DNA from: Paenibacillus sp. BIHB 4019
Lineage (GTDB): Bacteria > Bacillota > Bacilli > Paenibacillales > Paenibacillaceae
Assembly (NCBI RefSeq): GCF_002741035.1
Contig: NZ_CP016808.1
Location: forward strand, 2,051,001 to 2,115,000
DNA length: 64,000 nucleotides
Direction of reading: 5' to 3'
A program made the translations under genes and the position numbers. This document shows positions 52,775 to 62,167 of the stretch, one piece after another. Within the stretch, counting starts at the first letter, position 1. Each line of letters begins with the position of its first letter. The notes below the pieces were generated by a model that was not told the DNA's origin, searched no databases, and saw only the letters and a list, made by a program, of their open reading frames with translations.

Positions 52775-52866
52775 GTGAAACGGTCGAAAGCCGTCCTTTG
52801 GCGGCGCGTTTCAGTCCGAGAAATATAGAGAAAGTATGGCAAAATCATATACTTTCCTATATTTTA
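52775..52866 (+). repeat. Dispersed intergenic structured repeat, copy 4
   Basis: AAAGCCGTCCTTTGGCGGCG, GTTTCAGTCCGAG, then AAATATAGAGAAAGTATG and CATATACTTTCCTATATTT; the last two pair over about 15 bases. Its end overlaps the last four codons and stop of the HD-domain gene. Confidence 0.72.
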
Positions 52867-54152
52867 AATAACATTCGTACTTTATCGCTTAATTGATCAG
52901 CGGCAGCGCGCAGCTTCTCTTCCGGATAATACAAATGGGACTGGCCCTGATGAAGTCCAGTAATGGAACGAATGATGTCAGATTTCGTGGAAATTTCACT
53001 GACAGTCTCGTAGCTGTCCATTAACAAAATCGGCGTCTTTTCTTCTTTTCCGCCTTTTTTCGTATCAGGCTGATACACATCATACGGTTGATCAAATGGA
53101 AAATCAATTTCCATATGGTAATCCGGGTTCAACCCGATCGCTGCAAATTGTTGTCTTACTTCATTAAAGAGGCCAATATCCGGTTTATCCAGCATGATGT
53201 ATTTATAGAGGCGACGCGTCAAAAAACGATCACATAGCTCCGCCAGCAGTTCATCGCTTTCTTCGCTCCATTCTATAAAGGCTGTCTGCAAATACGCCTC
53301 ATCCAGCTTCAAATATTGTTTAACCCCAATTGTCCCGTCAAGCAGCCGTTTCAGCGGCTCCGGCATCCAACCAAATGTGTAGCCACCCTCATAAAGCTCC
53401 TTCGCTCTGCGAAATATTTGTCTAAGGATGATTTCCGAGCTTCTCGTCACCGGATGGAAATAAATTTGCCAATACATTTGATAGCGGGACATCAAATAAT
53501 GCTCCACGGCGTGCATGCCGCTTTCTTTAACAACAATCCTTCCATTAATAGGACGGAGCACACGCAGAATACGCTCCAAATCAAAGTTGCCATAATTGAC
53601 CCCTGTGAAATAAGCATCCCTCAATAAATAGTCCATTCGGTCCGCATCTAGCTGACTGGAAATCAAGCCGCTAACAATTGGATTCGGATATGTCTTATTA
53701 ATAACAGCAGTGACATGTTCAGGAAAGTCGTCTGCTACATTTCGTAGTATACGATTGACCTCGGTGTCCTCGAGCAAAATGCTGCAGGTCCACTGCTCGT
53801 GATGCGTATCGAATACTTGCTCCAGCGAATGGGAAAATGGCCCATGACCAACGTCATGCAGCAGTGCAGCGCAAAGCGCCAATAGCCGCTCCTCCTGCGG
53901 CCAACCGGGAAAACCATTGCGTTCGAATTGGGAAATAATCTTTCTAGTAATTTCATACACGCCAAGGGAATGGGAGAATCGGCTATGCTCAGCGCCATGA
54001 AAAGTAAGATAAGAGGTACCTAGCTGCCGAATACGCCGTAATCTTTGAAATTCCTTCGTATTGATTAGATCCCATATCGTCTGATCCTGAACATAAATAT
54101 ATTTATGAACGGGGTCTTTAAAAACTTTCTCTTCCGATAGCTGTCGGTTCAT
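52857..54152 (-). CDS. HD-domain phosphohydrolase (YwfO-like)
   Basis: 431 residues. HD motif: GAEHSRFSHSLGVYEI near residue 54 and LCAALLHDVGHGPFSHSLE near residue 92 supply the His/Asp metal ligands; SSQLDADRMDYLLRDAYFTG is a further family segment. Related to dNTP triphosphohydrolases. In Bacillus subtilis metS occupies this slot next to tatD. The last residues are encoded by the intergenic repeat. Spo0A boxes lie upstream of its start. Confidence 0.85.
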   Translation of the reverse strand: MNRQLSEEKVFKDPVHKYIYVQDQTIWDLINTKEFQRLRRIRQLGTSYLTFHGAEHSRFSHSLGVYEITRKIISQFERNGFPGWPQEERLLALCAALLHDVGHGPFSHSLEQVFDTHHEQWTCSILLEDTEVNRILRNVADDFPEHVTAVINKTYPNPIVSGLISSQLDADRMDYLLRDAYFTGVNYGNFDLERILRVLRPINGRIVVKESGMHAVEHYLMSRYQMYWQIYFHPVTRSSEIILRQIFRRAKELYEGGYTFGWMPEPLKRLLDGTIGVKQYLKLDEAYLQTAFIEWSEESDELLAELCDRFLTRRLYKYIMLDKPDIGLFNEVRQQFAAIGLNPDYHMEIDFPFDQPYDVYQPDTKKGGKEEKTPILLMDSYETVSEISTKSDIIRSITGLHQGQSHLYYPEEKLRAAADQLSDKVRMLFKI

Positions 54153-54181
54153 TCAACAAATCAACTCCTTTTGTTCTCTGG

Positions 54182-54244
54182 TTCGACATAAAAAAGTAAA
54201 AAATATGTCGAAGAATGTCGCAAAACAGTTTCCAAAATGTCGAA
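54182..54244. promoter_or_regulatory. Cluster of Spo0A boxes near the HD-domain gene
   Basis: TTCGACA at 54182-54188, TGTCGAA at 54206-54212, TGTCGCA at 54216-54222 (one mismatch) and TGTCGAA at 54238-54244. The middle two are in tandem with 10-base spacing, a standard 0A-box pair. Confidence 0.68.
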
Positions 54245-54330
54245 GCTGTTGTATTCTATAGTAAGAGTAATATGACCTTACTATATAGTCAAACTCCCTT
54301 AGTAGCTGCAATTTTCTTCAATAATTTCAG

Positions 54331-54359
54331 TTGACTATTATGGGAAACGTTGGTATTAT
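54331..54359 (+). promoter_or_regulatory. Sigma-A promoter of abrB
   Basis: TTGACT at 54331-54336, 17-base spacer, TATTAT at 54354-54359; predicted start near 54366. Confidence 0.75.
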
Positions 54360-54382
54360 AGTAGACATAAAAAGAGAAACTA

Positions 54383-54399
54383 TGTCGAAAAGTGACGAA
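54383..54399 (+). promoter_or_regulatory. Tandem Spo0A boxes downstream of the abrB start
   Basis: TGTCGAA at 54383-54389 and TGACGAA at 54393-54399, spaced by 10 bases and lying just after the predicted transcription start, as in Bacillus subtilis where phosphorylated Spo0A represses abrB. Confidence 0.75.
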
Positions 54400-54432
54400 T
54401 ACACTTTTTGATGAGAGGGGAAACAAATTATT

Positions 54433-54687
54433 ATGATGAAGTCCACAGGTATTGTCCGTAAGGTTGATGAATTAGGTCGCGTTGTTATTCCAATCGAGCT
54501 TCGCCGTACGCTTGGTATCGGAGAGAAAGATGCACTAGAGATTTATGTAGACGGCGAGCGCATTATGTTGAAGAAATATGAGCCAGCTTGTATCTTCTGT
54601 GGTAACGCTGAGAACGTATCTTACTTCAAAGGAAAAATTGTTTGTCACATTTGCCTATCAGAAATGCCTTCACCTGTGACAAAATAA
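54433..54687 (+). CDS. abrB: AbrB-family transition-state regulator
   Basis: 84 residues. N-terminal swapped-hairpin DNA-binding domain MKSTGIVRKVDELGRVVIPIELRRTLGIGEKDALEIYVDGERIMLKKY is almost the same as Bacillus AbrB/Abh. The C-terminal part differs from B. subtilis AbrB: it has four cysteines (CIFCG and CHIC), a likely zinc knuckle in place of the helical dimerisation region. Represses post-exponential genes during growth. Start at 54433 or 54436. Confidence 0.93.
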   Translation: MMKSTGIVRKVDELGRVVIPIELRRTLGIGEKDALEIYVDGERIMLKKYEPACIFCGNAENVSYFKGKIVCHICLSEMPSPVTK

Positions 54688-54749
54688 AAAAAATAGGTTA
54701 TAATAACCTTATTCAACTAGTTAATTCTAACCTTTTAATACTCCTTATT

Positions 54750-54790
54750 GCCTTCCTGTGCTAGAACCCGGCCAGGAAGGTCTTTTTTTT
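54750..54790 (+). terminator. Intrinsic terminator after abrB
   Basis: CCTTCCTG / CAGGAAGG arms with a 14-base loop and eight T residues on the plus strand. It separates abrB from the convergent rsmI. Confidence 0.85.
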
Positions 54791-54808
54791 CTCTATTTTC
54801 TTGTTTTT

Positions 54809-55687
54809 CTAGCGGTTTACTTCATTATAAACATCTCGCTTTGATAGACCACGATCTGTAGCTGCCTTTTTTATCGCGTCCTTACGTCCAAGCTCTGCTT
54901 CGTAATGCTGCACATGCTCTTCCATGCTCAGCTCCGCCCACCAAGCGGCAGCAAGCTCCCCCGTATTCTCATCTGAGCTGCTTCCTTCTATTATAAGGCA
55001 ATACTCTCCCAATGGCGGATTTTCCTCAATCCAAGTGATACATTCCGTTACTGTACCACGTGCCATTTCTTCAAAACGCTTCGTCAGCTCTCGCACCATC
55101 GCGATACGACGGTCTCCTAGATGCTCCAGTATGGCATCCAGCGTCTTCCGCAAGCGATGCGGCGACTCATACAGCATCAAGGTGCCTTCCTGTGCTTGAA
55201 GCTGAAGCAGCCATTTCGCAAGCGACTTTTTGTCTCGCGGCGGAAATCCGGCGAACATAAAACGCTCCGTTGGCAAGCCTGATACAATTAAAGCCGACAA
55301 TGCCGCATTCGCACCAGGTATCGGAACGACAAAAATACCCTGCTCCACCGCCTCGGCAACCAAATCTGCACCGGGGTCGGATACAGCAGGCAGCCCTGCA
55401 TCGCTTACAAGGGCAATTGATTGCCCCTCTTGCAGCAATCGAATAAGCTCGCTGCCACTCGCTTGTTTATTATGTTCATGATAGCTGACAAGCCGTGTCG
55501 CAATTTCAAAATGAGAAAGAAGCTTACGTGTTTGTCTCGTATCCTCGGCAGCTATGAGATCCACTTCTTTCAACGTACGAATTGCGCGAAAGGTCATATC
55601 CTCTAAGTTGCCAATTGGCGTTCCGACTAAATATAACGTCCCGGCACCGTGTTGCTGCGGCCCGCTAAAGCTTTTTTGCACAAACAT
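54809..55687 (-). CDS. rsmI: 16S rRNA (cytidine1402-2'-O)-methyltransferase
   Basis: 292 residues. Tetrapyrrole-methylase fold: GTLYLVGTPIGNLEDMTFRAIRTLKEVDLIAAEDTRQTRKLL, SYHEHNK, ALVSDAGLPAVSDPG and FAGFPPR are the RsmI signatures. Methylates C1402 in the ribosomal P site. In Bacillus subtilis a small GIY-YIG gene (yazA) lies between this gene and yabB; it is absent here. Confidence 0.95.
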   Translation of the reverse strand: MFVQKSFSGPQQHGAGTLYLVGTPIGNLEDMTFRAIRTLKEVDLIAAEDTRQTRKLLSHFEIATRLVSYHEHNKQASGSELIRLLQEGQSIALVSDAGLPAVSDPGADLVAEAVEQGIFVVPIPGANAALSALIVSGLPTERFMFAGFPPRDKKSLAKWLLQLQAQEGTLMLYESPHRLRKTLDAILEHLGDRRIAMVRELTKRFEEMARGTVTECITWIEENPPLGEYCLIIEGSSSDENTGELAAAWWAELSMEEHVQHYEAELGRKDAIKKAATDRGLSKRDVYNEVNR

Positions 55688-55718
55688 TGTTGAGCCCTCC
55701 TTCTAGCATTCCACTAGG

Positions 55719-56423
55719 CTAAGTATCATATACCATAATTGGCGGCAGCAGCCTAAGCTCCGGTCTGCCATCACGCATAGCCTCAATAAGCACCATATTG
55801 GCTTCGCCATTTTTATTCGGATGAATGAACTGTACCCGCTTTGGCTCCAGCTTGTACTTGCGCATCGTCTCAATAATTTCTACAAAGCGTGATGGCCGGT
55901 GCACCATGGCTACTTTCCCAGCTGGGCGCACCAGCCTTGAGCAAGCTTCGACAATATCCTGCAAGGTTCCGTGTACCTCATGCCTGGCGATCGCATAATG
56001 CTCATTTTCATTAGAGTCTCCTGCTTCAGCCGACATATAAGGCGGATTGACGGTTACCGCATCATACGTTCCATAAATCGCTTTATTCGCTGCAAAATTT
56101 CGCAAATCGGCTTCCACGATATTAATTTGCTGCTCCAGCCCATTCAGCTTTACACTCCGCCTTGCCATATCCGCAAGTCTTGGCTGAATCTCCACTGCAT
56201 CAATTTGTGCTTTCGTCCGCCCTGTCAATAGCAGCGGTATTACGCCATTCCCTGTGCAAAGGTCAATGACCTTCCCTTTTTTCGGGATGCTTGCGAAGTT
56301 GGAAAGCAGCACCGCATCCGTCGAAAAGCTGAACACTTCCCTGCTCTGGATAATTCGCAGTCCGGTATCCATCATTAAATCGTCCAAACGTTCATTGATT
56401 TCCAGCTTAATCTGCTCGTCCAC
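55719..56423 (-). CDS. trmN6: tRNA1(Val) (adenine37-N6)-methyltransferase
   Basis: 234 residues (YabB). SAM loop KGKVIDLCTGNGVIPLLL and catalytic NPPY in DAVTVNPPYMSAEAG identify an N6-adenine methyltransferase of the TrmN6 family. GTG start with GGGAG upstream at slightly long spacing. Lies between yabA and rsmI as in Bacillus subtilis. Confidence 0.9.
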   Translation of the reverse strand: MDEQIKLEINERLDDLMMDTGLRIIQSREVFSFSTDAVLLSNFASIPKKGKVIDLCTGNGVIPLLLTGRTKAQIDAVEIQPRLADMARRSVKLNGLEQQINIVEADLRNFAANKAIYGTYDAVTVNPPYMSAEAGDSNENEHYAIARHEVHGTLQDIVEACSRLVRPAGKVAMVHRPSRFVEIIETMRKYKLEPKRVQFIHPNKNGEANMVLIEAMRDGRPELRLLPPIMVYDT

Positions 56424-56496
56424 GACTTTCCCACTGCTCCCTTGACATAAAGATACCGTCCTCTTAGCAAGGACGGCATAGTGTTGACCGATTGCA

Positions 56497-56937
56497 TTAT
56501 TTATTTAAGAAGGATAAGCAGAAGAGACAATCGCCTTCTGTCCGCAAATGCCCATAATAGACATTGCAAATATGGAAGCCTTCATGGTAAAGTCTCGCCA
56601 AATTATCATGCCCTTCTCCTACTGAATATGCAGCTGCATCTTCGGCGGAAGTGAACAAATCGGCTGTTTCTGTCTGCTGCTCTACCTTTGTGCTTGTCCC
56701 CATCGTCTTGCCCGCAGTTGTTTTTGAAGCCCCTGCTGTCTTAACTGGCAAAGGTTCCTCCGCTTGTTGCGGGATCCGCTTCAAAATTTTGCGCAGCTGA
56801 TGGTTTTCCATGCTTAACCGCTTATTCTCTTCAAGCAGTTCCTTCACTCGCAGCTTCAGATCCCCAACTTGACGATGAAACTCGCCCATTTGGGTATCAA
56901 GCTGATCCATTTGAACAAAAATCTCTTTTTTCTCCAA
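56497..56937 (-). CDS. yabA: Replication initiation control protein YabA
   Basis: About 146 residues. Coiled coil for tetramer formation ([43 protein letters not shown]), a variable linker, then the C-terminal zinc domain: [27 protein letters not shown] with His/Cys ligands. Binds DnaA and DnaN and limits re-initiation. No ATG fits; TTG at 56937 (LEKKEIF) behind GGTGGG gives the standard N-terminus, with a TTG at 56958 as alternative. Confidence 0.92.
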   Translation of the reverse strand: MEKKEIFVQMDQLDTQMGEFHRQVGDLKLRVKELLEENKRLSMENHQLRKILKRIPQQAEEPLPVKTAGASKTTAGKTMGTSTKVEQQTETADLFTSAEDAAAYSVGEGHDNLARLYHEGFHICNVYYGHLRTEGDCLFCLSFLNK

Positions 56938-57031
56938 GTTCCCACCCCAGAGCTTCAAGCATCGTCTTGCACCTTAGCTGTAAGCATTGCGCTTGGTCGT
57001 TTGGACATGCTATGAATTGTTCTTAATACTG

Positions 57032-57835
57032 TCATTTCAAAATGACATCGTCTAACGGAAGTTCCTTCGGTTTCCCCGAAACTTCAAACAAGTGTACGTA
57101 CACGGTCTTGGAACCAACATTGATTCCCGTTACCTTGCCTTCACCAAGTGAAGTGATAACGATCTTGCCAATCGCTGGAAGCTCTTCTCTCGAGCTTTCA
57201 TAATTGTCATGCTCGTATTTCAAGCAGCACATCAAACGGCCGCATAAACCAGAAATCTTAGTCGGATTGAGCGACAAATTCTGGTCCTTCGCCATCTTGA
57301 TCGATACCGGCTCAAAATCGCCCAGCCATGATGAGCAGCATAATATCCGGCCACATGGTCCGATGCCGCCAAGCATCTTCGCCTCGTCACGAACCCCGAT
57401 TTGCCGAAGCTCAATCCGAGTACGAAACACGCTTGCCAAGTCTTTCACAAGCTCGCGAAAATCTACCCGACCTTCAGCTGTAAAATAAAAAATGATCTTG
57501 TTGCGGTCGAACGTGAATTCGACATCAACCAGCTTCATCTTCAGCTGATGGTCTTTTATTTTGTCTGAACAGGTTGAGAATGCAGCTTGAGCAGCAGAAC
57601 GATTCTCCTCTACAACCTTCGCATCTACGTCGCTGGCAATTCGTATAACGCGCTTTAACGGAAGGACAACATCCGATTCACCGACTTGCTTCTGTCCAAC
57701 CACTACTTTGCCATACTCGATCCCCCTGGCCGTCTCAACAATGACATGCTGGTCCTTGTCAACGGGATGCAGGGCTGGATCAAAGTAATAAATCTTACCC
57801 GCCTTCTTAAAGCGGACACCCACGACATTATACAA
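57032..57835 (-). CDS. ricT: PSP1-domain protein RicT (YaaT)
   Basis: 267 residues. Part of the RicTAF (Y) complex that aids maturation of RNA by RNase Y and phosphorelay signalling. PSP1 domain with the cysteine-rich segment GGIGPCGRILCCSSWLGDFEPVSIKMAKDQNLSLNPTKISGLCGRLMCCLKYE, whose cysteines bind an iron-sulfur cluster in homologues. Starts 4 bases after holB. Confidence 0.95.
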   Translation of the reverse strand: MYNVVGVRFKKAGKIYYFDPALHPVDKDQHVIVETARGIEYGKVVVGQKQVGESDVVLPLKRVIRIASDVDAKVVEENRSAAQAAFSTCSDKIKDHQLKMKLVDVEFTFDRNKIIFYFTAEGRVDFRELVKDLASVFRTRIELRQIGVRDEAKMLGGIGPCGRILCCSSWLGDFEPVSIKMAKDQNLSLNPTKISGLCGRLMCCLKYEHDNYESSREELPAIGKIVITSLGEGKVTGINVGSKTVYVHLFEVSGKPKELPLDDVILK

Positions 57836-57839
57836 GGAT

Positions 57840-58817
57840 TTAGCCCTCCTGTAAGTTTACCATTAATTGCTCTAAAGCGAGTTGAGCAGATACATTCGAC
57901 CTAATACGCTTGCTTGCTTCGAGTGTATGCTCCATGCAAGCGACCCAGCCTTCCACTGGCCGGCTGAATGCATGCTTGCTTATCCATTCCAACTGATCTA
58001 TATATACAATATCTTCTTGCCTTCCGGCCTGAAATTTAATCATGTCCTTGAACCATAATACAAAAAGAGATAACAGCAGCTGCGGATCTTCACCAATATC
58101 CTTCTTAATGAACTGCTGCTGGACGGTAATCATTGCCGCGGTGAATCGGGTCAGACTGTCCTTCCCTAATTGTATCACTACGTTTCGGATTTCTGCAAAC
58201 TGATTCTGCTGGATGATTTCCCTAGCACCGTCCAATCCCGAGCTCAGCTGTACGGCTGCGCGAGCAAGAATGGAGGGCAGTCCTTCATTTGTTAACGTTT
58301 GAAGCATCTCGGCGGAAGACATCGGGAGGAACGGCACCCACTGTGTGCGCGAGCGAATGGTCGGCAGCACAGCTTGTCCATTATCGGTTATCAATATCGC
58401 TACAACAGGGGATAGCGGCTCCTCCAAAAATTTGAGTAGACTGTTCGCCGCTTGAAGTGTCATCGTTTCTACTCGCTCAATCATATATACTTTGCGTTTC
58501 GCCCCGCTGCCCCGAAGCCCAAGCTCCCGCTGCAGCTCGCGAATTTGATCAATCTTGATCGACTGGCCTTCCGGAGCGATCCGAATCATATCCTGCTGAT
58601 TGTTATTATCAAACTTGCGGCACTCCAGGCAGTGCCCGCAAGCATCATCGCCACCGCTCGTACAGAATAAGGCTTTAGCGAAAGCTTCCGCCATCGCCAT
58701 TCTGCCACTGCCCTTCGGCCCATAAAATAAATAAGCATGCGATACTTTACCGCTTTGCAGCGCATGCTGTAAAATACGCTTCGCTTTCCATTGACCGGTT
58801 AGCTGCTCCATGCTCAT
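57840..58817 (-). CDS. holB: DNA polymerase III subunit delta prime
   Basis: 325 residues. Clamp-loader AAA+ subunit. HAYLFYGPKGSGRMAMAEAFAKALFC carries a modified P loop, CGHCLECRKF is part of the zinc module (CxxC pairs), and NSLLKFLEEP plus IRSRTQWVPF are the sensor regions. Between yaaR and ricT as in Bacillus subtilis. Confidence 0.95.
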   Translation of the reverse strand: MSMEQLTGQWKAKRILQHALQSGKVSHAYLFYGPKGSGRMAMAEAFAKALFCTSGGDDACGHCLECRKFDNNNQQDMIRIAPEGQSIKIDQIRELQRELGLRGSGAKRKVYMIERVETMTLQAANSLLKFLEEPLSPVVAILITDNGQAVLPTIRSRTQWVPFLPMSSAEMLQTLTNEGLPSILARAAVQLSSGLDGAREIIQQNQFAEIRNVVIQLGKDSLTRFTAAMITVQQQFIKKDIGEDPQLLLSLFVLWFKDMIKFQAGRQEDIVYIDQLEWISKHAFSRPVEGWVACMEHTLEASKRIRSNVSAQLALEQLMVNLQEG

Positions 58818-58856
58818 AAGCTCAAAAATTCCTTCCTCGATCGTAACCTTCCCAAT

Positions 58857-59300
58857 CTAAAACAATAAATTAATCAGCATGCCGCGCACTTCACCGATCC
58901 GGGCCAGCAATTCAATACGCCCTTCTTCGGTCTCCAGCAGCTCCTCCGCCATATTAACGAGCTCTGCATCAATCTCGTCAAGCAGCTTATAGCGCTTCGT
59001 ACGGCCCCGGCGGTCAAACCCTCTAAGCTCTTTAAGCCCGATGCCGCGCCTAACGGTATCCTCCAGAAACTTCTTGACCATTTGGCGGTAAAGCTTTAAT
59101 TCCCGCACCGTCATTACTCTGGATAAATGGTCACCCTGTCTATGAATGTCCTGCAGCTTCTGCTGCAATTGCTCTTGTGTCCGCTGTGCTTCCTGCTGAA
59201 CCATAACATCGCCGAAGCTCTTCATCTGCGGCTGCTTGGAAGCTAGGTCGTTACTTGCGCGATTCGCCCCAAGCGGACGAAACCCTGGATCAATTTTCAT
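58857..59300 (-). CDS. yaaR: YaaR family protein (DUF327)
   Basis: 147 residues. Helical protein of unknown function conserved in this operon; RELKLYRQMVKKFLEDTVRRGIGLKELRGFDRRGRTKRYKLLDEIDAELVNMAEELLETEEGRIELLARIGEVRGMLINLLF is the family core. Starts 16 bases after darA. Confidence 0.9.
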   Translation of the reverse strand: MKIDPGFRPLGANRASNDLASKQPQMKSFGDVMVQQEAQRTQEQLQQKLQDIHRQGDHLSRVMTVRELKLYRQMVKKFLEDTVRRGIGLKELRGFDRRGRTKRYKLLDEIDAELVNMAEELLETEEGRIELLARIGEVRGMLINLLF

Positions 59301-59316
59301 CCGTTATCACGTCCAA

Positions 59317-59667
<351 letters not shown>

Positions 59668-59711
59668 TTATCCTTTAAACGCAAGCTCTAACCTTGCTCT
59701 AGTCCAAAACG

Positions 59712-60338
59712 CTAGATTTTGCCCTCTATTGCGGCCAAAACCTCTTTCAGCACCATATCCGGCTCCTGATTTGCATCAACTCGGACTATTCGCTCAGGGA
59801 ACCTCTCAAGCAATATAAAATAACCTTCCCTGACTCGCTCGTGAAAAGCGATTTCCTCCAAATCAAGCCGATTAATCTCACGCTCATCCGATTGTCCAAT
59901 ACGGGCAAGACCTACCTCTGGCGTCACATCCATGTAGATTGTGAGCTGCGGCATCGCCCCTTCAATCGCAAACTGATTAATCGACCATACCTCTTCCATG
60001 CCAAGTCCACGCGCATGTCCCTGATAGGCTAGGCTGCTGTCCACGAAACGGTCGCAAATGACAAGCTTGCCTGCTGTAAGTGCTGGCATGACCTTCTCTA
60101 CAAGATGCTGTCGTCTTGAAGCCGCATACAAGAGTGCTTCTGTCCTGGCATCCATTGCGGTATGATTCCGATCCAAAATGACTGACCGGATTTTCTCCGC
60201 AATAGGGATGCCTCCCGGCTCACGAGTGGTCAACACTGCTTTGCCCTGCTGCTGCATCGTATGCGCAAGCTGCTCGATCAGTGTAGTTTTCCCCGCCCCT
60301 TCGCCGCCTTCTATTGTAATAAAAATACCCTTATTCAA
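59712..60338 (-). CDS. tmk: Thymidylate kinase
   Basis: 208 residues. P loop [22 protein letters not shown](F/Y) motif [19 protein letters not shown] and the lid region. Converts dTMP to dTDP. First gene of the tmk-darA-yaaR-holB-ricT block. Confidence 0.96.
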   Translation of the reverse strand: MNKGIFITIEGGEGAGKTTLIEQLAHTMQQQGKAVLTTREPGGIPIAEKIRSVILDRNHTAMDARTEALLYAASRRQHLVEKVMPALTAGKLVICDRFVDSSLAYQGHARGLGMEEVWSINQFAIEGAMPQLTIYMDVTPEVGLARIGQSDEREINRLDLEEIAFHERVREGYFILLERFPERIVRVDANQEPDMVLKEVLAAIEGKI

Positions 60339-60445
60339 CGGTTCGTAACTCCTAATCTATGAAACTGAATTTTCAGCGTAATGCTTACTTCCATTTTAAC
60401 AAAGCGACTTTCCCTTGTATACGAGCTTTTGCCGCTTAATCATAT

Positions 60446-61975
60446 TTATTCCATGATTGCAATGGATTGCATGGCTGAATCTACCGCACCTTGGAACTTC
60501 GCTCCACTGCTAGCAAGCTCTATAATATAGCCCAGCATTTCCGCAGTAAGCAGTTCACCCGGATATACAATAGGAATGCCCGGCGGATATGGAACGACCA
60601 TCTCTGCCGCCCTGCAATTTACCGCATCCTCCAGCTTCACTCTTACCACAGTCCCTTTACTCACTCGTGAAAAGGCAATTGGTTCTACCGATTCTGGTAA
60701 GAACAGCGGGTTACCAGCTCTTGCAAGCGGTTGTTCAGCTATTACCCGTCCTTTAGATGCGATAATCATCTCCACTGCCTGACAAGCTTGAATGAGACGA
60801 TCGGCATCCTCAAACTGAATGCCCATCCCTAGCAAAAGCACGACATGGCGCATATCTGCCATTTCTGCCCAGCAGCCCTGCTGTTCCAGCAGCTTCAATA
60901 TTTCAAAACCGTTTAATGCCCCCGTTCGATCCCATAATACAATTCGCAATGGATCTAATTGATTGTAAGCGGGTTTTGCGGCTAGCCTATCATCGCCTTG
61001 CTTCAATATCTCAATTGCCGCACAGCACTCTTCCATTCCTTTACGCAAATATGCAGCAACAGCTAGTGCATCTTCAAACCAGTCAGCGCCCGACGCCTCT
61101 ATCATTGCACGGGAAATATCGAGCGAGGCCATAATGGGAAAAGATGGACTAGAGCTTTGAATCGTCGCTAAAGCTTCTCTAATGGCGGTCCTGTTAAGAA
61201 ACTCACCCTGCACATGAAGCATCGCTCCCATTGTAAGCGCGGTGAGTGTTTTATGAGTGGACTGCACAACGGCATCTGCTCCAGCCGCTATCGCTGAGCC
61301 AGGCAGCTTGGGATGCAAGCCATAATGGGCGCCGTGTGCTTCATCAACAAGCAGCAGCATGCCGCACTGATGAATCGCATCAGCATAAGGTTGTAGGTTC
61401 ATGCTCATCCCATAATAATTCGGATTATTCAGAAATACAGCTTTCGCCTGCGGGTATAAGTCCATCATCATCTTTACCTGCGCTAGAGAAGGCTGCGTTG
61501 CAATTCCGGTAGGCTCATCTATTTGCGGCATTATAAATACGGCCCTTGCACCCGCGAGCTTCAAACCATTAATGACCGACTTATGGACGTTGCGCTGTAC
61601 GAGAATATAATCGCCAGGTTCACATACAGCCAGCAGCATAGCTAGATTGCCAGAGGTGCTTCCTCCCACGAGAAAAAAGCTTTCCTCCGCGCCAAAGCAG
61701 CGTGCTGCCAAGCCTTGCGCTTCGGCAATGGCCCCCTCAGGATGATGCAAATCATCTGTAGCGGACAGTTCTGTCACATCCAGCCTCATAATCGCTGTAA
61801 AAGTCTCTTTCATTGCTTTTATAAAATCGGACTCCCGCCCTTCGCCTTCGCGTTCGGGCTTATCTGGCCCAAATGCCTGACCGTAGCGATGCCCGGGTAC
61901 GTGAAAGCTAACCGGCTGCGAATCTGTATGTTTAAGCAGCATTTCATATAATGGAGCATGTACATGTTGCATCAA
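60446..61975 (-). CDS. Orn/Lys/Arg decarboxylase family protein (YaaO-like)
   Basis: 509 residues. PLP-dependent fold-type I decarboxylase: GHRYGQAFGPD, FFLVGGSTSGNLAMLLAV, VDEAHGAHYG with the PLP-binding aspartate, and SthKTLTALTMGAMLH with the PLP lysine in STHKTL; the C-terminal domain ends in YPPGIPIVYPGE. Length fits the short YaaO/SpeA-like class. Substrate (arginine, lysine or ornithine) cannot be decided. Upstream of tmk as yaaO is in Bacillus subtilis. Confidence 0.88.
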   Translation of the reverse strand: MMQHVHAPLYEMLLKHTDSQPVSFHVPGHRYGQAFGPDKPEREGEGRESDFIKAMKETFTAIMRLDVTELSATDDLHHPEGAIAEAQGLAARCFGAEESFFLVGGSTSGNLAMLLAVCEPGDYILVQRNVHKSVINGLKLAGARAVFIMPQIDEPTGIATQPSLAQVKMMMDLYPQAKAVFLNNPNYYGMSMNLQPYADAIHQCGMLLLVDEAHGAHYGLHPKLPGSAIAAGADAVVQSTHKTLTALTMGAMLHVQGEFLNRTAIREALATIQSSSPSFPIMASLDISRAMIEASGADWFEDALAVAAYLRKGMEECCAAIEILKQGDDRLAAKPAYNQLDPLRIVLWDRTGALNGFEILKLLEQQGCWAEMADMRHVVLLLGMGIQFEDADRLIQACQAVEMIIASKGRVIAEQPLARAGNPLFLPESVEPIAFSRVSKGTVVRVKLEDAVNCRAAEMVVPYPPGIPIVYPGELLTAEMLGYIIELASSGAKFQGAVDSAMQSIAIME

Positions 61976-62030
61976 AGTGAGCCGTTCCTTTCGCTATAAA
62001 CTTAAATCTATTTTAATGGATTTGAACAAG

Positions 62031-62130
62031 CGTAAACGGCTGCCGCTGTCCTCAGGCGGTAAAACTACCGTTTCGCTGGAGGAATATAAGCCGAATATTA
62101 GGAAAAAACTTATACATTCTTATATTTCAA
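62031..62130 (+). repeat. Dispersed intergenic structured repeat, copy 5
   Basis: AAACGGCTGCCGCTGTCCTC, GGCGGTAAAACTACCGTTTC, then GGAATATAAGCCGAATATTAGG and TATACATTCTTATATTTC. The most diverged copy; the first-half stem is kept by paired changes. Confidence 0.62.
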
Positions 62131-62167
62131 GAAAAAAAGAGCGAATTCTATAGGTAGAGTTCGCTCA
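62131..62167 (-). terminator. Intrinsic terminator overlapping the end of csfB
   Basis: GAGCGAA..ATTCGCTC arms followed by TTTTTTT on the minus strand; one arm covers the csfB stop codon. Confidence 0.82.

Noticed and set aside
52741-52848. Upstream extension of tatD by 36 residues
   Set aside because: It would translate the intergenic repeat; the ATG at 52740 has a good ribosome binding site and the family's normal N-terminus.
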